Shown here in pieces: positions 40,515 to 48,993 of a stretch of 64,000 bases of DNA. The position numbers and the translations under genes were made by a program. Below the pieces are notes generated by a model, which had not been told where the DNA came from, did no database searches, and saw only the letters and a program-made list of their open reading frames with translations. Position 1 is the stretch's first letter. Each line of letters starts with the position of its first letter. Source of the stretch: Chromatiales bacterium. GTDB lineage: Bacteria; Pseudomonadota; Gammaproteobacteria; Xanthomonadales; SZUA-36. Location: contig JAHEFS010000001.1 of NCBI GenBank assembly GCA_024640045.1, positions 38,395-102,394 on the forward strand. The letters are read 5' to 3'.

Positions 40515-42353
40515 ATGGAAGCAGGCCTGACACTGACTGGAGACATGATGCTGACGCTCTCGGTGCTGGCTGTCACTATCTGCCTGTTTGTCTTTGAAGT
40601 GGTGCGGGTTGATATCGTCGCGATCTGCGTGATGGTGATGCTGGGGCTGTTGGGGCTGGTTCCCGGTTCCGAACTTTTCGACGGATTTGCTTCCAACGCG
40701 GTCATTTCCATCATCGCGGTCATGATCCTGGGGGCGGGGCTGGACCGGACCGGGGTCATGTCGGTGGTAGCGAAGTTCATTCTCAAGGTGGGGGGGCGCA
40801 CAGCACGAAAGATCATTCCCCTGACTTCGGGCATGGTAGGCGGAATTTCGGGCCTCATGCAGAATGTCGGCGCCGTCGCGCTTTTTCTGCCAGTCGTATC
40901 GCGGATATCTTCACGGACCGAAATCCCGCTCTCGTACCTGCTGATGCCGCTCGGGTTCTGCGCGATCATGGGGGGTACGTTGACCATGGTCGGTTCCTCA
41001 CCGCTCATCCTGCTCAATGATTTGATTGCCGCCTCAAACGAATCGCTGCCGCCGGGCGCGGAGACGATGGAGGCCTTCCACCTGTTCGACGTGACCCTGA
41101 TCGGACTCGCACTGCTGGCCTCAGGCATCACCTATTTCCTGTTGCTGGGCAAATGGTTGTTGCCGGTGCGCGGGGAGCAGTTGCATGGTTCACCCGCACG
41201 GACCAAGACCTATTTCAAGGATGTCTACGGGATTGAGGGCGACGTATTCGAGTTGTTGGTGACCGTCGACAGCCCGATGGTCGGGATGACTGTTGGCGAT
41301 GCTGAGCGCTTGCCTGGTGCGCCCCGCCTGCTGGGCATCCGCAACACCGAAGAACCCCGCCTGGCGCCCCCCTCCGACGAAATGATCTGGGTCGGAACCG
41401 TTTTGGGCGTGATGGGTACACGTGAGGTTGTCGGGCGTTTTGCGCTGGATAACCAGTGCCGTGTGCAGCCGCACCTGAGGACTTTCGGTGGCCTGTTCAA
41501 CCCGAGTCGCGCGGGGATTTCTGAAGTGGTAATTCCACCGGGATCGAAACTGATCGGCCAGTCGATTGGCGAGGCCCGGCTACGAAAACGTTACGGCATT
41601 AGCGTGCTTGCGATTAACCGCCGCGGTGAAATCCTGACCGATGATCTGCGCGACCAGGTCATGGTGACCGGGGACTGCCTGGTGAGCCACAGCACTTGGC
41701 GGGACCTTTCTGCGGTGCAGAAAGAGCGGGACTTTATCGTTGCCACCGATATCCCCAAAGAAGAGCAGCGCCCGCAAAAAGTAAAACCGGCACTGTTGTT
41801 TTTCGCGATCTCGATCAGCATGATCATTTTCACTGATTTCCGGTTATCCATCGCGTTGCTCGTCGGGGCGGTGGGTATGGTGCTGACGGGTGTGCTGAGC
41901 ATGGATGAAGCCTATGAGTCGGTCAGCTGGAAGACAGTTTTCCTGCTGGCCAGCCTGATCCCGCTGGGGCACGCCATGGAGCGGACCGGTACCGCGGCCT
42001 GGATTGCGCAGGAGGCCCTGGACATCCTCGGTAACATGCCGGACCTGGCGATCCAGATCATGCTGGCCATCCTGGCCACCGTGTTCACATTGGTCATGTC
42101 GAATGTCGGGGCCACGACCATCCTGGTGCCCATCGCCATCAGCATTGCCCTGGCAACCGGCGCGAACCCGGTGATGTACGCGCTGATCATTGCGCTATCG
42201 ACCTCGAACGCTTTTATTCTGCCCACCCACCAGGTGAATGCCCTGATCATGGGTCCGGGCGGGTACACGGTGGCGGACTTTATCAAGGCCGGCACCGGCA
42301 TGTCGGTGGTGTTCCTGGTGGTGATGCTGACGATGGTGAACCTGGTCTTCTAG
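40515..42353 (+). CDS. SLC13-family transporter with two RCK_C (TrkA-C) domains
   Basis: A 612-residue membrane transporter. N- and C-terminal hydrophobic halves (about 1-210 and 415-612), each with the SLC13/ArsB-type hairpin (SGLMQNVGAVALFLPVVSRIS; LVMSNVGATTILVPIAISIA), flank two cytosolic TrkA-C regulatory domains around residues 235-320 and 335-410. Such proteins are annotated as sodium-coupled sulfate, dicarboxylate or ion transporters; the substrate cannot be read from sequence. A second start at 40545 is possible. The stop overlaps the convergent Rieske gene by 4 bp. Confidence 0.88.
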   Translation: MEAGLTLTGDMMLTLSVLAVTICLFVFEVVRVDIVAICVMVMLGLLGLVPGSELFDGFASNAVISIIAVMILGAGLDRTGVMSVVAKFILKVGGRTARKIIPLTSGMVGGISGLMQNVGAVALFLPVVSRISSRTEIPLSYLLMPLGFCAIMGGTLTMVGSSPLILLNDLIAASNESLPPGAETMEAFHLFDVTLIGLALLASGITYFLLLGKWLLPVRGEQLHGSPARTKTYFKDVYGIEGDVFELLVTVDSPMVGMTVGDAERLPGAPRLLGIRNTEEPRLAPPSDEMIWVGTVLGVMGTREVVGRFALDNQCRVQPHLRTFGGLFNPSRAGISEVVIPPGSKLIGQSIGEARLRKRYGISVLAINRRGEILTDDLRDQVMVTGDCLVSHSTWRDLSAVQKERDFIVATDIPKEEQRPQKVKPALLFFAISISMIIFTDFRLSIALLVGAVGMVLTGVLSMDEAYESVSWKTVFLLASLIPLGHAMERTGTAAWIAQEALDILGNMPDLAIQIMLAILATVFTLVMSNVGATTILVPIAISIALATGANPVMYALIIALSTSNAFILPTHQVNALIMGPGGYTVADFIKAGTGMSVVFLVVMLTMVNLVF

Positions 42354-42685
42354 CCAACCAATGCCTGGTCGGCTAATTTCACCTTTCCTGCTTCGATCGA
42401 AACGGGTACGGCGGTCAATCGGCTGCCCTTGCAGGGACCCGAAACACAAGCGCCGGTGACCAGTTCGAAGCAGGCGCCGTGGTGTGGGCAGATCAGTTTG
42501 CCGGTGTTTTCCAGCAGGAATTCATCCGGAGCGAAAGTCAGTGAACGGCCCTGGTGCGGGCATGCGTTGACGTAGACGCGGACACCCTGTGCGGTCAGGA
42601 ATACGGCGAGGTCGCGGTCGTCGGCGCGTCGTTCCAGGCCGTTATCCGCCGGAATCTCGGCAAGGTCACATAAGTCCACTGCCAT
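42350..42685 (-). CDS. Small Rieske [2Fe-2S] ferredoxin-like protein
   Basis: A 111-residue protein consisting of one Rieske domain. Cluster ligands are Cys42 and His44 (ACPHQG) and Cys66 and His69 (CPHHGACF). It resembles the small ferredoxin subunits of nitrite reductase (NirD-like) or dioxygenases. GGGGAG sits 4 nt before the ATG. No partner oxygenase or reductase is adjacent, so its redox partner is unknown. It converges on the SLC13 gene. Confidence 0.9.
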   Translation of the reverse strand: MAVDLCDLAEIPADNGLERRADDRDLAVFLTAQGVRVYVNACPHQGRSLTFAPDEFLLENTGKLICPHHGACFELVTGACVSGPCKGSRLTAVPVSIEAGKVKLADQALVG

Positions 42686-42743
42686 TGACTCCCCAGCGCT
42701 CTGGCCGCATGTTTACCACTCTGAATTGCCCGGAACCTGTCTC

Positions 42744-43049
42744 ATGCCATTGTATATCAGTCCGCCACCCGCTAATCCCATCGTCCGCTTACTGATGGCG
42801 CTGGTGGGCGTGTTGGTGCTGGTCGGTTCATTCATGCTGGGACTGGCTGCGCTGGCCGTCGTTGCCGTAGTTGGCCTGATCGCCGGCCTGGTCTTGTGGG
42901 CACGCATTGCCTGGATTCGTCGGCAGTTGCGCAGGCAGGGCTTCAGCATGCCTGGCGAGGCCGCTAAACAGGATCGCTCCAGGAGCGGGGATCAGTCGGA
43001 GGTGATCGAGGCCGAGTACACCGTGATCAGGCGTCATCGCGAACCGTGA
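42744..43049 (+). CDS. Small two-TM membrane protein, unknown function
   Basis: A 101-residue protein. Residues about 15-35 and 37-56 form two hydrophobic helices (LLMALVGVLVLVGSFMLGLA; VVAVVGLIAGLVLWARIAW), followed by a basic stretch RRQLRRQG and a polar tail ending VIEAEYTVIRRHREP. ATG at 42744 is preferred over the upstream TTG at 42726. I do not recognise a named family. Confidence 0.65.
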   Translation: MPLYISPPPANPIVRLLMALVGVLVLVGSFMLGLAALAVVAVVGLIAGLVLWARIAWIRRQLRRQGFSMPGEAAKQDRSRSGDQSEVIEAEYTVIRRHREP

Positions 43050-43122
43050 AATGATTGACTTGTAATTACCCTTACGCAGTCTAGACTTAACAGCAGGTCA
43101 ATATACTAAGGGCGGAAAGGCA

Positions 43123-43557
43123 ATGACGGCAATTTCAAAAATCATCGAAGACAAGGGTGCGTTGGTGCTATCTGTTGAGGACGATGCATCCGTACTGGAT
43201 GCCATCAGCCTGATGGCGGAGGTGAACGTGGGGGCCGTCCTGATCAAGAAGGGCGATACTGTTGCCGGTATTTTTACGGAGCGGGATTACCTGCAGAAAA
43301 TCGCGCTCAACGCGCGCTCCTCGAGCGAGACACCGGTCAGCGAGGTGATGTCGTCGCCGGTGATCACGGCTGCTCCCGGCGATTCAATTCAACAATGCCT
43401 CGAGACGATGACCCAATGCCGCTGTCGTCACCTGCCGGTGGTGGATGATAACGAACTGCTGGGAATCGTTTCGATCGGTGATTTGGTCAAGCGCCTGCTG
43501 GAGGAAAAAGAGCTCGAAGTCCAACAGCTCAGCGGTTACATCAGCGGGAGCTACTGA
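43123..43557 (+). CDS. CBS-domain-pair protein
   Basis: A 144-residue stand-alone CBS pair: the first CBS around residues 10-60 (DDASVLDAISLMAEVNVGAVLI... GIFTERDYLQKI) and the second about 75-130 (MSSPVITAAPGDSIQQCLETM, RHLPVVDDNELLGIVSIGDL). CBS pairs bind adenosine nucleotides and act as energy or nucleotide sensors. AAAGG precedes the ATG. No effector domain is attached, so its target is unknown. Confidence 0.92.
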   Translation: MTAISKIIEDKGALVLSVEDDASVLDAISLMAEVNVGAVLIKKGDTVAGIFTERDYLQKIALNARSSSETPVSEVMSSPVITAAPGDSIQQCLETMTQCRCRHLPVVDDNELLGIVSIGDLVKRLLEEKELEVQQLSGYISGSY

Positions 43558-43570
43558 GGCCCCCAGCAGT

Positions 43571-43996
43571 CTAGATTTCCTGGTCTCGCTCTGCAGAGGG
43601 ACGATCGTCCCTCTGCGAAGCATGCTGGCCGGCCTGCAGGGTTTTTTCGACCGCCTTTGCCGCATTCTCGGTAATGCCGCCCGCCCGGGTCTGCTCGCGG
43701 ACTACTTCCTCGGCCCGATTCAATATTGCGTCCAGCGAAGCAGCCTGGCCGGCATTGGCAGTCTCTTCATGGTTGCCGAACAGGTTTATCCACACTTCTG
43801 TTTTCTTGCCCAGTGCGATGACCTGGCGGAATTCGCGGTCGGGTTCTGTGCCGCCGCGCAGCAACCCTGCCAGGGTGGCAATCAGGGAGACCGGGACCAG
43901 CACCAGATCCCGAAAACCGTCGGCCATCAGTTTTAGCTGGAACACCAGCGATTCACGGAAAAGTGCGCCGCGGGGGTTGGTTTCTTTTTCATTCAT
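43571..43996 (-). CDS. Conserved-looking hypothetical protein, possibly membrane-associated
   Basis: A 141-residue protein without a domain I can name. One moderately hydrophobic stretch ([19 protein letters not shown], about residues 32-50) could be an amphipathic or transmembrane helix. It is followed by [12 protein letters not shown] and a charged helical tail. Start at 43996 ([10 protein letters not shown]) is a choice without a clear SD; the frame continues to 44065. It is convergent with the CBS gene and divergent from gloA. Confidence 0.55.
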   Translation of the reverse strand: MNEKETNPRGALFRESLVFQLKLMADGFRDLVLVPVSLIATLAGLLRGGTEPDREFRQVIALGKKTEVWINLFGNHEETANAGQAASLDAILNRAEEVVREQTRAGGITENAAKAVEKTLQAGQHASQRDDRPSAERDQEI

Positions 43997-44046
43997 GGCA
44001 ACAGCTACGAGTAAACTACCTTCAGAATATTGCCTGGAGGCCAGAA

Positions 44047-44466
44047 ATGAAATACTTGCACACAATGGTTCGGGTCAGTGACCTGGATGCTTCCATCGAT
44101 TTTTACTGCAACAAACTCGGCCTGGTCGAGCTTAGGCGCAGGGAAAACAAGGCAGGCCGGTTCACGCTCGTTTTTCTTGCAGCGCCTGGTGATGAGGACG
44201 CGCAGGTAGAGTTGACCTACAACTGGGATCCGGAAATCTTGTCTGGAGGAAGGAATTTTGGCCACCTGGCTTACGCGGTAGACGACCTCTATGGCTTGTG
44301 CCAGCGGCTGAGGTCACAGGGCGTAACGATCAACCGTCCCCCCCGTGACGGCCACATGGCCTTCATTCGCTCGCCGGACGGGATTTCGATCGAGTTGCTG
44401 CAGAAAGGCGAGGCTCTGCCGGTCGAGGAGCCCTGGGCCTCCATGCCCAATGAGGGTACCTGGTAA
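44047..44466 (+). CDS. gloA: Lactoylglutathione lyase (glyoxalase I)
   Basis: GloA (139 aa) converts the methylglyoxal-glutathione hemithioacetal to S-lactoylglutathione. The metal ligands are His5, Glu55 (QVELTYNW), His73 (FGHLAYAV) and Glu116 (SIELLQK), as in the nickel-type E. coli enzyme. GGAGG precedes the ATG at 44047. Glutathione for this reaction would come from gshB in the same window. Confidence 0.95.
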   Translation: MKYLHTMVRVSDLDASIDFYCNKLGLVELRRRENKAGRFTLVFLAAPGDEDAQVELTYNWDPEILSGGRNFGHLAYAVDDLYGLCQRLRSQGVTINRPPRDGHMAFIRSPDGISIELLQKGEALPVEEPWASMPNEGTW

Positions 44467-44589
44467 GTGGTCAGGGCCCTGTCAGAACGGGAGGTTCATG
44501 TAGCTCGGGCCGCCTACAGTTAAATTGTGCAGTTTGCCCTTTACGGAGCGGTATTTGCCGGCCTGCATGAGGTGATCTGAGCGCCGGGC

Positions 44590-45981
44590 TCAGTGACCGG
44601 GCGCAAGCAATGATTCAGCACCGGCCACGGTGACAAGCGGGTTGTTGTAGAAGTCGAAAAACAGCCAGAACACCAGGCTGCAGACCACCAGGGTTGCCAG
44701 CATGACTGGCGTGCCGTAGCGGAACCAGACCCAGGGCGTAATGGCCAGCGAAGGATTGTTCTCGGCCTTGGCCAGTCGTTCCGAAATCGTGACGATGTAA
44801 ACGTTGGCTGTTGAGCCGATGTGTGTACCGTTGCCACCCAGTCCAACACCCGCTGCCAGTGCCCACCACAGTGGTGAGACATTGATTCCTTGTGCCTCCA
44901 TGCCCAGCAGGATCGGGATCATGGCAGCGGTGAAGGGTATGTTGTCAATTGCGGCAGAAAGAAGCGCGGCCACCCACAGCAGCACCAGCGTGGCGGTCAT
45001 CAGATCTTGCTGGACGAAGGGGATGATGAACTGCCCCAGCCAGCGCAACAGGCCGCTGTGTTCTGCCCCGCCAATCACGATGAACAGGGAAATAAAGAAG
45101 ATCAGCAAGGGAATTTCAACGTCTTCCATGGCGTGGTCCATTTCCACGTGCCGGGCGATGAACAGCAGGAGTGCCAACCCCACCGAGGACACCATCCAGG
45201 GCTCCCAGCCAATCGAATGGTGGATCATGAACAGCACGACCATGATGCCGAGCACGATCAGGCATTGGTTCCAGAGCGTGCGGTTCTGGTAGGTCGCTTT
45301 CTCGTGGAGCTCCCCTGTGGGGGTGGCTGCCAGTTCCTTGCGAAACAGGAAACGCAGGGCCACCAGGACGGTGATCCAGGCAAGCATCACCACGCCGCCC
45401 ATGTGGTAGAAAAAGGTATTGAAGTCGATTCCCTTGGCCGAGCCGATCATCAGGTTGGGAGGATCACCCACCAGCGTTGCAACCCCGCCCGTATCTGACA
45501 GCAAGGCTGCGGCCAGCAAGTAGGGAATTGGTGAGACCTTCATGGTTCGAGCGATCAGAATGATCAGGGGGCCAAAAATGACCACCGTGGTCACGTTATC
45601 CAGCAATAGCGACAGTAGCGTGACGGCGGACCCGATCAGCACCAGCAGTTGAAACTGGCGCCCCTTGCTCATCCTGGCCATGGTGTGGGCCATCACCTGG
45701 AAACCGCCCGTCGGAATCATGATGGACACGATGGCCATCATGCAGCCCAGCAGGAAAACCACGTTCCAGTCGACTGCCGCGATGGCCTGGAACGAGGTAT
45801 AGAAACCGTAGTATTGACCGGCGATGATCATCAGCAGTGCGCCCATCATCGCGAACTTTGCCCGGTGAAACCCGTGCAGTGTTTCGGTGAAGATGCCGAT
45901 GAAGGTGATGGCGAGAATAAAACCCGAAACCTGCATCTCGTGGGAAAAGTCGAGCATCTCAACCGCCATGTCTTGTTCCAT
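44590..45981 (-). CDS. NhaD/ArsB-type ion transporter, copy 1
   Basis: A 463-residue ion-transporter-superfamily protein with about 12 helices. Diagnostic motifs: TETLHGFHRAKFAMMGALLM, LLDNVTTVVIFGPLIILIAR, DTGGVATLVGDPPNLMIGSAKG, and DNIPFTAAMIPILLGMEAQG. These fit the NhaD/P-protein branch, proposed Na+/H+ antiporters. It is a close paralogue of the next gene upstream, apart mainly at the N-terminus and the loop around residue 225. A terminator separates the two, so it may have its own promoter. Confidence 0.85.
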   Translation of the reverse strand: MEQDMAVEMLDFSHEMQVSGFILAITFIGIFTETLHGFHRAKFAMMGALLMIIAGQYYGFYTSFQAIAAVDWNVVFLLGCMMAIVSIMIPTGGFQVMAHTMARMSKGRQFQLLVLIGSAVTLLSLLLDNVTTVVIFGPLIILIARTMKVSPIPYLLAAALLSDTGGVATLVGDPPNLMIGSAKGIDFNTFFYHMGGVVMLAWITVLVALRFLFRKELAATPTGELHEKATYQNRTLWNQCLIVLGIMVVLFMIHHSIGWEPWMVSSVGLALLLFIARHVEMDHAMEDVEIPLLIFFISLFIVIGGAEHSGLLRWLGQFIIPFVQQDLMTATLVLLWVAALLSAAIDNIPFTAAMIPILLGMEAQGINVSPLWWALAAGVGLGGNGTHIGSTANVYIVTISERLAKAENNPSLAITPWVWFRYGTPVMLATLVVCSLVFWLFFDFYNNPLVTVAGAESLLAPGH

Positions 45982-46048
45982 GCGCGCTGCCGCTCCGGAT
46001 TCGGAGGGTGGCGTATTTTACGCCCCTGAAGAGGGTCGCGGCGATACT

Positions 46049-46076
46049 AAAAAAAAAGCCCGGCAGGCGCCGGGCT
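46049..46076 (-). terminator. Intrinsic terminator after NhaD copy 2
   Basis: On the minus strand AGCCCGGC, GCCT loop and GCCGGGCT (46076-46057) form an 8-bp stem directly followed by a run of T residues. It is a strong Rho-independent terminator 20 nt after the stop of the upstream paralogue. It lies before copy 1, which would then be transcribed separately or by read-through. Confidence 0.88.
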
Positions 46077-46095
46077 ACGTTTGGTGTGAGCGTGT

Positions 46096-47475
46096 CTAGT
46101 GACCCGGTGCCGAGGTTGCGGTGTGAGCCGCGCCGATGGTCGGAATCGGGTCGTTGTAGAAATCGAAGAAGAAATAGAACACCAGGCTGCACACGATCAG
46201 GGTGGCGAGCATGGCTGGTGTTCCGTACCGGAACCAGACCCAGGGGGTGATGGCCAGTGACGGATCGTTTTCGTTCTTCGCCAGGCGCTCGGATATGGTG
46301 ACGATGTACACGTTGGCCGTAGAGCCGATGTGCGTGCCGTTGCCGCCCATGCCGACGCCTACCGCCAAAGCCCACCACAGCGGCGCCACGTGAATGCCCT
46401 GCGCCTCCATCCCCAGCAATATGGGGATCATCGCTGCGGTGAATGGAATGTTGTCGATCGCGGCCGAAAGGATGGCAGCTACCCACATCAGTACCAGGGT
46501 GGCGGTCACGAGGTCTTCCTGCACGAAGGGAATGATGAACTGACCCACCCAGCGCAGAAAGCCGCTGTGCTCCACGCCACCGACCACGATGAACAGTGAG
46601 ATAAAAAAGATCAGCAAGGGAATTTCAACGTCTTCCATTGCGTGGTCCATTTCCACGTGGCGCGCGATGAATACCAGTAACGTGAGGCCGACGGCCGAGA
46701 CCATCCAGGGTTCCCAGCCGATGGAGTGGTGCATCATGAACAGCACGACCATCAGGCCCAGCACGATGATCGACTGATTCCAGAGCTTCTTGTCCTTGTA
46801 CTCGACCTTTTCGTGGAATTCCCCTTGCGGCGTAACCGCCAGTTCCTTGGCGAACAGCACGCGCAACACGAACAGCACCACGATCCACGCCAGCAGAACG
46901 ATGCCGCCCATGTGGATGAAGAAGGTGTTGAAATCAATGCCCTTGGCAGATCCGATCATCAAGTTAGGCGGATCACCCACCAGCGTTGCCACACCGCCGG
47001 TATCGGACAGTAGCGCCGCAGCCAGCAGAAACGGGATGGGTGTGACCTTCATGGCTCGCGCGATGAGAATGATCAGCGGGCCGAAAATGACCACTGTCGT
47101 GACATTGTCGAGCAGCAACGAAAGGCCGGTAACGGCTGAGCCGATCAGGAACAACAGGTAGAATTGTCGCCCTTTGCTGATCCGGGCCATGTAATTGGCC
47201 ATGGCCTGGAACCCCCCGGTGGGGATCATGATCGAGACGATCGCCATCATGCAGCCCAGCAGGAAAACCACGTTCCAGTCCACGGCATCGACGGCCTGGA
47301 AAGAATTGTAGAAACCGTAATACTGACCGGCGACGATCATTAACAGCGCGCCCATCATGGCGAACTTGGCGCGATGGAAGCCATGCAGGGTCTCGGTAAA
47401 AATGCCGACGAAGGTAATCGCCAGAATAACGCCTGAGATGACCATTTCATCGGTTAAGGGCATAGTTTCGACCAT
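46096..47475 (-). CDS. NhaD/ArsB-type ion transporter, copy 2
   Basis: A 459-residue paralogue of the neighbouring transporter, sharing long identical stretches (TETLHGFHRAKFAMMGALLM, GDPPNLMIGSAKGIDFNTFF up to the 20-residue level). Differences concentrate at the N-terminus (MVETMPLTDEMVISGVI) and in the KELAVTPQGEFHEKVEYKDK loop. Probable Na+/H+ exchange in the inner membrane. Start at 47475 is chosen over 47541, which would add an unrelated 22-residue leader; 47463 is also possible. It is divergent from metK. Confidence 0.85.
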   Translation of the reverse strand: MVETMPLTDEMVISGVILAITFVGIFTETLHGFHRAKFAMMGALLMIVAGQYYGFYNSFQAVDAVDWNVVFLLGCMMAIVSIMIPTGGFQAMANYMARISKGRQFYLLFLIGSAVTGLSLLLDNVTTVVIFGPLIILIARAMKVTPIPFLLAAALLSDTGGVATLVGDPPNLMIGSAKGIDFNTFFIHMGGIVLLAWIVVLFVLRVLFAKELAVTPQGEFHEKVEYKDKKLWNQSIIVLGLMVVLFMMHHSIGWEPWMVSAVGLTLLVFIARHVEMDHAMEDVEIPLLIFFISLFIVVGGVEHSGFLRWVGQFIIPFVQEDLVTATLVLMWVAAILSAAIDNIPFTAAMIPILLGMEAQGIHVAPLWWALAVGVGMGGNGTHIGSTANVYIVTISERLAKNENDPSLAITPWVWFRYGTPAMLATLIVCSLVFYFFFDFYNDPIPTIGAAHTATSAPGH

Positions 47476-47653
47476 TTCGGATAATGCTCCCGGTTTAGTT
47501 ATCAGTTTAGTCCATCCCGGATTTGGGGAGTGGTCCGGCACCAGTCTGTGGGTCCCGGATTATTATGCACAGAACCGGTGGGGACTCAATTCAACAAGGC
47601 GATCGGAGCCAAACAATCGGTGGGGGTGTGCAATTATTAGAAGCCTGAAGTAC

Positions 47654-47687
47654 AATATATCTCTCAATCTTTATAGAAAGATATATT
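47654..47687. promoter_or_regulatory. Palindromic candidate operator upstream of metK
   Basis: AATATATCT (47654-47662) and AGATATATT (47679-47687) form an outer inverted repeat. Nested inside is a perfect ATCTTT-ATAG-AAAGAT palindrome (47667-47682). A -10-like TACAAT at 47651-47656 overlaps the left edge, so a bound repressor would block metK transcription. An ArsR-type methyl-cycle regulator such as SahR is plausible, but no regulator gene is in the window. Confidence 0.5.
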
Positions 47688-47707
47688 AACCCGGAGAACT
47701 ACGCGAA

Positions 47708-48874
47708 ATGAGCGAATACCTGTTTACTTCGGAGTCGGTTGCGGCCGGCCATCCCGACAAGGTTGCAGACCAGATTTCTGATGCCGTCCTCGACGCCATC
47801 ATTGCGCAAGACCCTGCAGCCCACGTGGCATGCGAGACCTTTGTCAAAACCGGTGTGGCCATCGTCGGCGGTGAGATCACGACTTCCGCCTGGGTCGACC
47901 TGGAAGAATTGATCCGGGGCGTGATCTGCGATATCGGCTACACCTCATCGGCGGTTGGCTATGACGGTCACACCTGCGGTGTCATCAACATCATCGGCAA
48001 ACAGTCTCCCGACATTGACCGCGGCGTCAGCCGCGAGCGTCCGGAAGACCAGGGTGCCGGTGACCAGGGGCTGATGTTCGGTTACGCCACCAACGAAACC
48101 GACGTGCTGATGCCCGCACCTATTTACTACGCACATGAACTCATGAAGCGGCAGAACGAAGTGCGTACGGCCACGGATGATGGCCGCCGCCACCTGCGGC
48201 CTGATGCCAAAAGCCAGGTCACGTTCCGTTACCAGGACGGTCGGCCGGCGGGTATCGATGCGGTCGTGCTGTCGACCCAGCACAGCCCGGATTCCACCCA
48301 GGAGCAGTTGCGCGAGTTGGTGATGGAAGAAATCATCAAGCCGATTCTGCCTACGGAGTGGTTGAACGGGAACACCAAGTACCACATCAACCCGACCGGG
48401 CGCTTCGAAATCGGTGGCCCGGTGGGCGACGCTGGTTTGACCGGCCGCAAAATTATCGTCGACACCTACGGCGGTATGGCGCGTCACGGCGGCGGAGCAT
48501 TTTCCGGCAAAGATCCCTCCAAAGTGGACCGTTCAGCAGCATATGCTGCCCGCTACGTGGCCAAGAACCTCGTTGCAGCCGGATTCGCTGACCGAATCGA
48601 AATCCAGGTGAGCTACGCCATCGGGGTAGCGGAGCCGACCTCGATCAGTGTTGACTCTTTCGGCACCGAGAAGATTCCGGTGCGCAAGATCGAACAGATC
48701 GTACGCCAGGAATTCGACCTCAGGCCCTACGGGATTATCCAGATGCTGGACCTGATCCGCCCGATCTATCGTGCGCTGTCGGCCTATGGCCACATGGGCC
48801 GCGAGGACCTGGGCGTCAGCTGGGAGCGCCTGGACCGGGTGGAGTCGTTGAAGGCTGCAGCCGGCCTCGACTGA
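47708..48874 (+). CDS. metK: S-adenosylmethionine synthetase
   Basis: MetK (388 aa) makes SAM from methionine and [23 protein letters not shown] at the start, the [16 protein letters not shown] hexapeptide region, and [21 protein letters not shown] and [19 protein letters not shown] segments are canonical. It begins 20 nt after the palindromic operator, with a CCGGAG SD. With ahcY and metF it forms the methyl cycle. Confidence 0.98.
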   Translation: MSEYLFTSESVAAGHPDKVADQISDAVLDAIIAQDPAAHVACETFVKTGVAIVGGEITTSAWVDLEELIRGVICDIGYTSSAVGYDGHTCGVINIIGKQSPDIDRGVSRERPEDQGAGDQGLMFGYATNETDVLMPAPIYYAHELMKRQNEVRTATDDGRRHLRPDAKSQVTFRYQDGRPAGIDAVVLSTQHSPDSTQEQLRELVMEEIIKPILPTEWLNGNTKYHINPTGRFEIGGPVGDAGLTGRKIIVDTYGGMARHGGGAFSGKDPSKVDRSAAYAARYVAKNLVAAGFADRIEIQVSYAIGVAEPTSISVDSFGTEKIPVRKIEQIVRQEFDLRPYGIIQMLDLIRPIYRALSAYGHMGREDLGVSWERLDRVESLKAAAGLD

Positions 48875-48884
48875 AACGAATTTC

Positions 48885-48950
48885 CACGCCCGCCGAGGAG
48901 CGTTGCGACCCGGTCTCCAGATAGACCGGGCCAGGCTCGGTGGGTGGCTC
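48885..48950 (+). ncRNA. SAH riboswitch upstream of ahcY
   Basis: The conserved SAH-riboswitch core GAGGAGCG-TTGC (48895-48905) and the matching CCAGGCTCGG (48931-48940) are present. They are joined by an 8-bp hairpin CCCGGTCT/AGACCGGG (48909-48916 and 48923-48930). The outer P1 stem pairs 48887-48897 with 48935-48946. In this riboswitch class bound S-adenosylhomocysteine turns on ahcY. The recognition is by remembered consensus; its place between metK and ahcY fits exactly. Confidence 0.9.
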
Positions 48951-48993
48951 GAATGTAACAACCGCGCTCGTTTGAATGACAGGAATGAAAACG

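Noticed and set aside
47542-47707. SAM riboswitch upstream of metK
   Set aside because: I looked for SAM-I/SAM-II/SAM-IV type cores and found none. The palindromes are AT-rich and look like protein-binding DNA.
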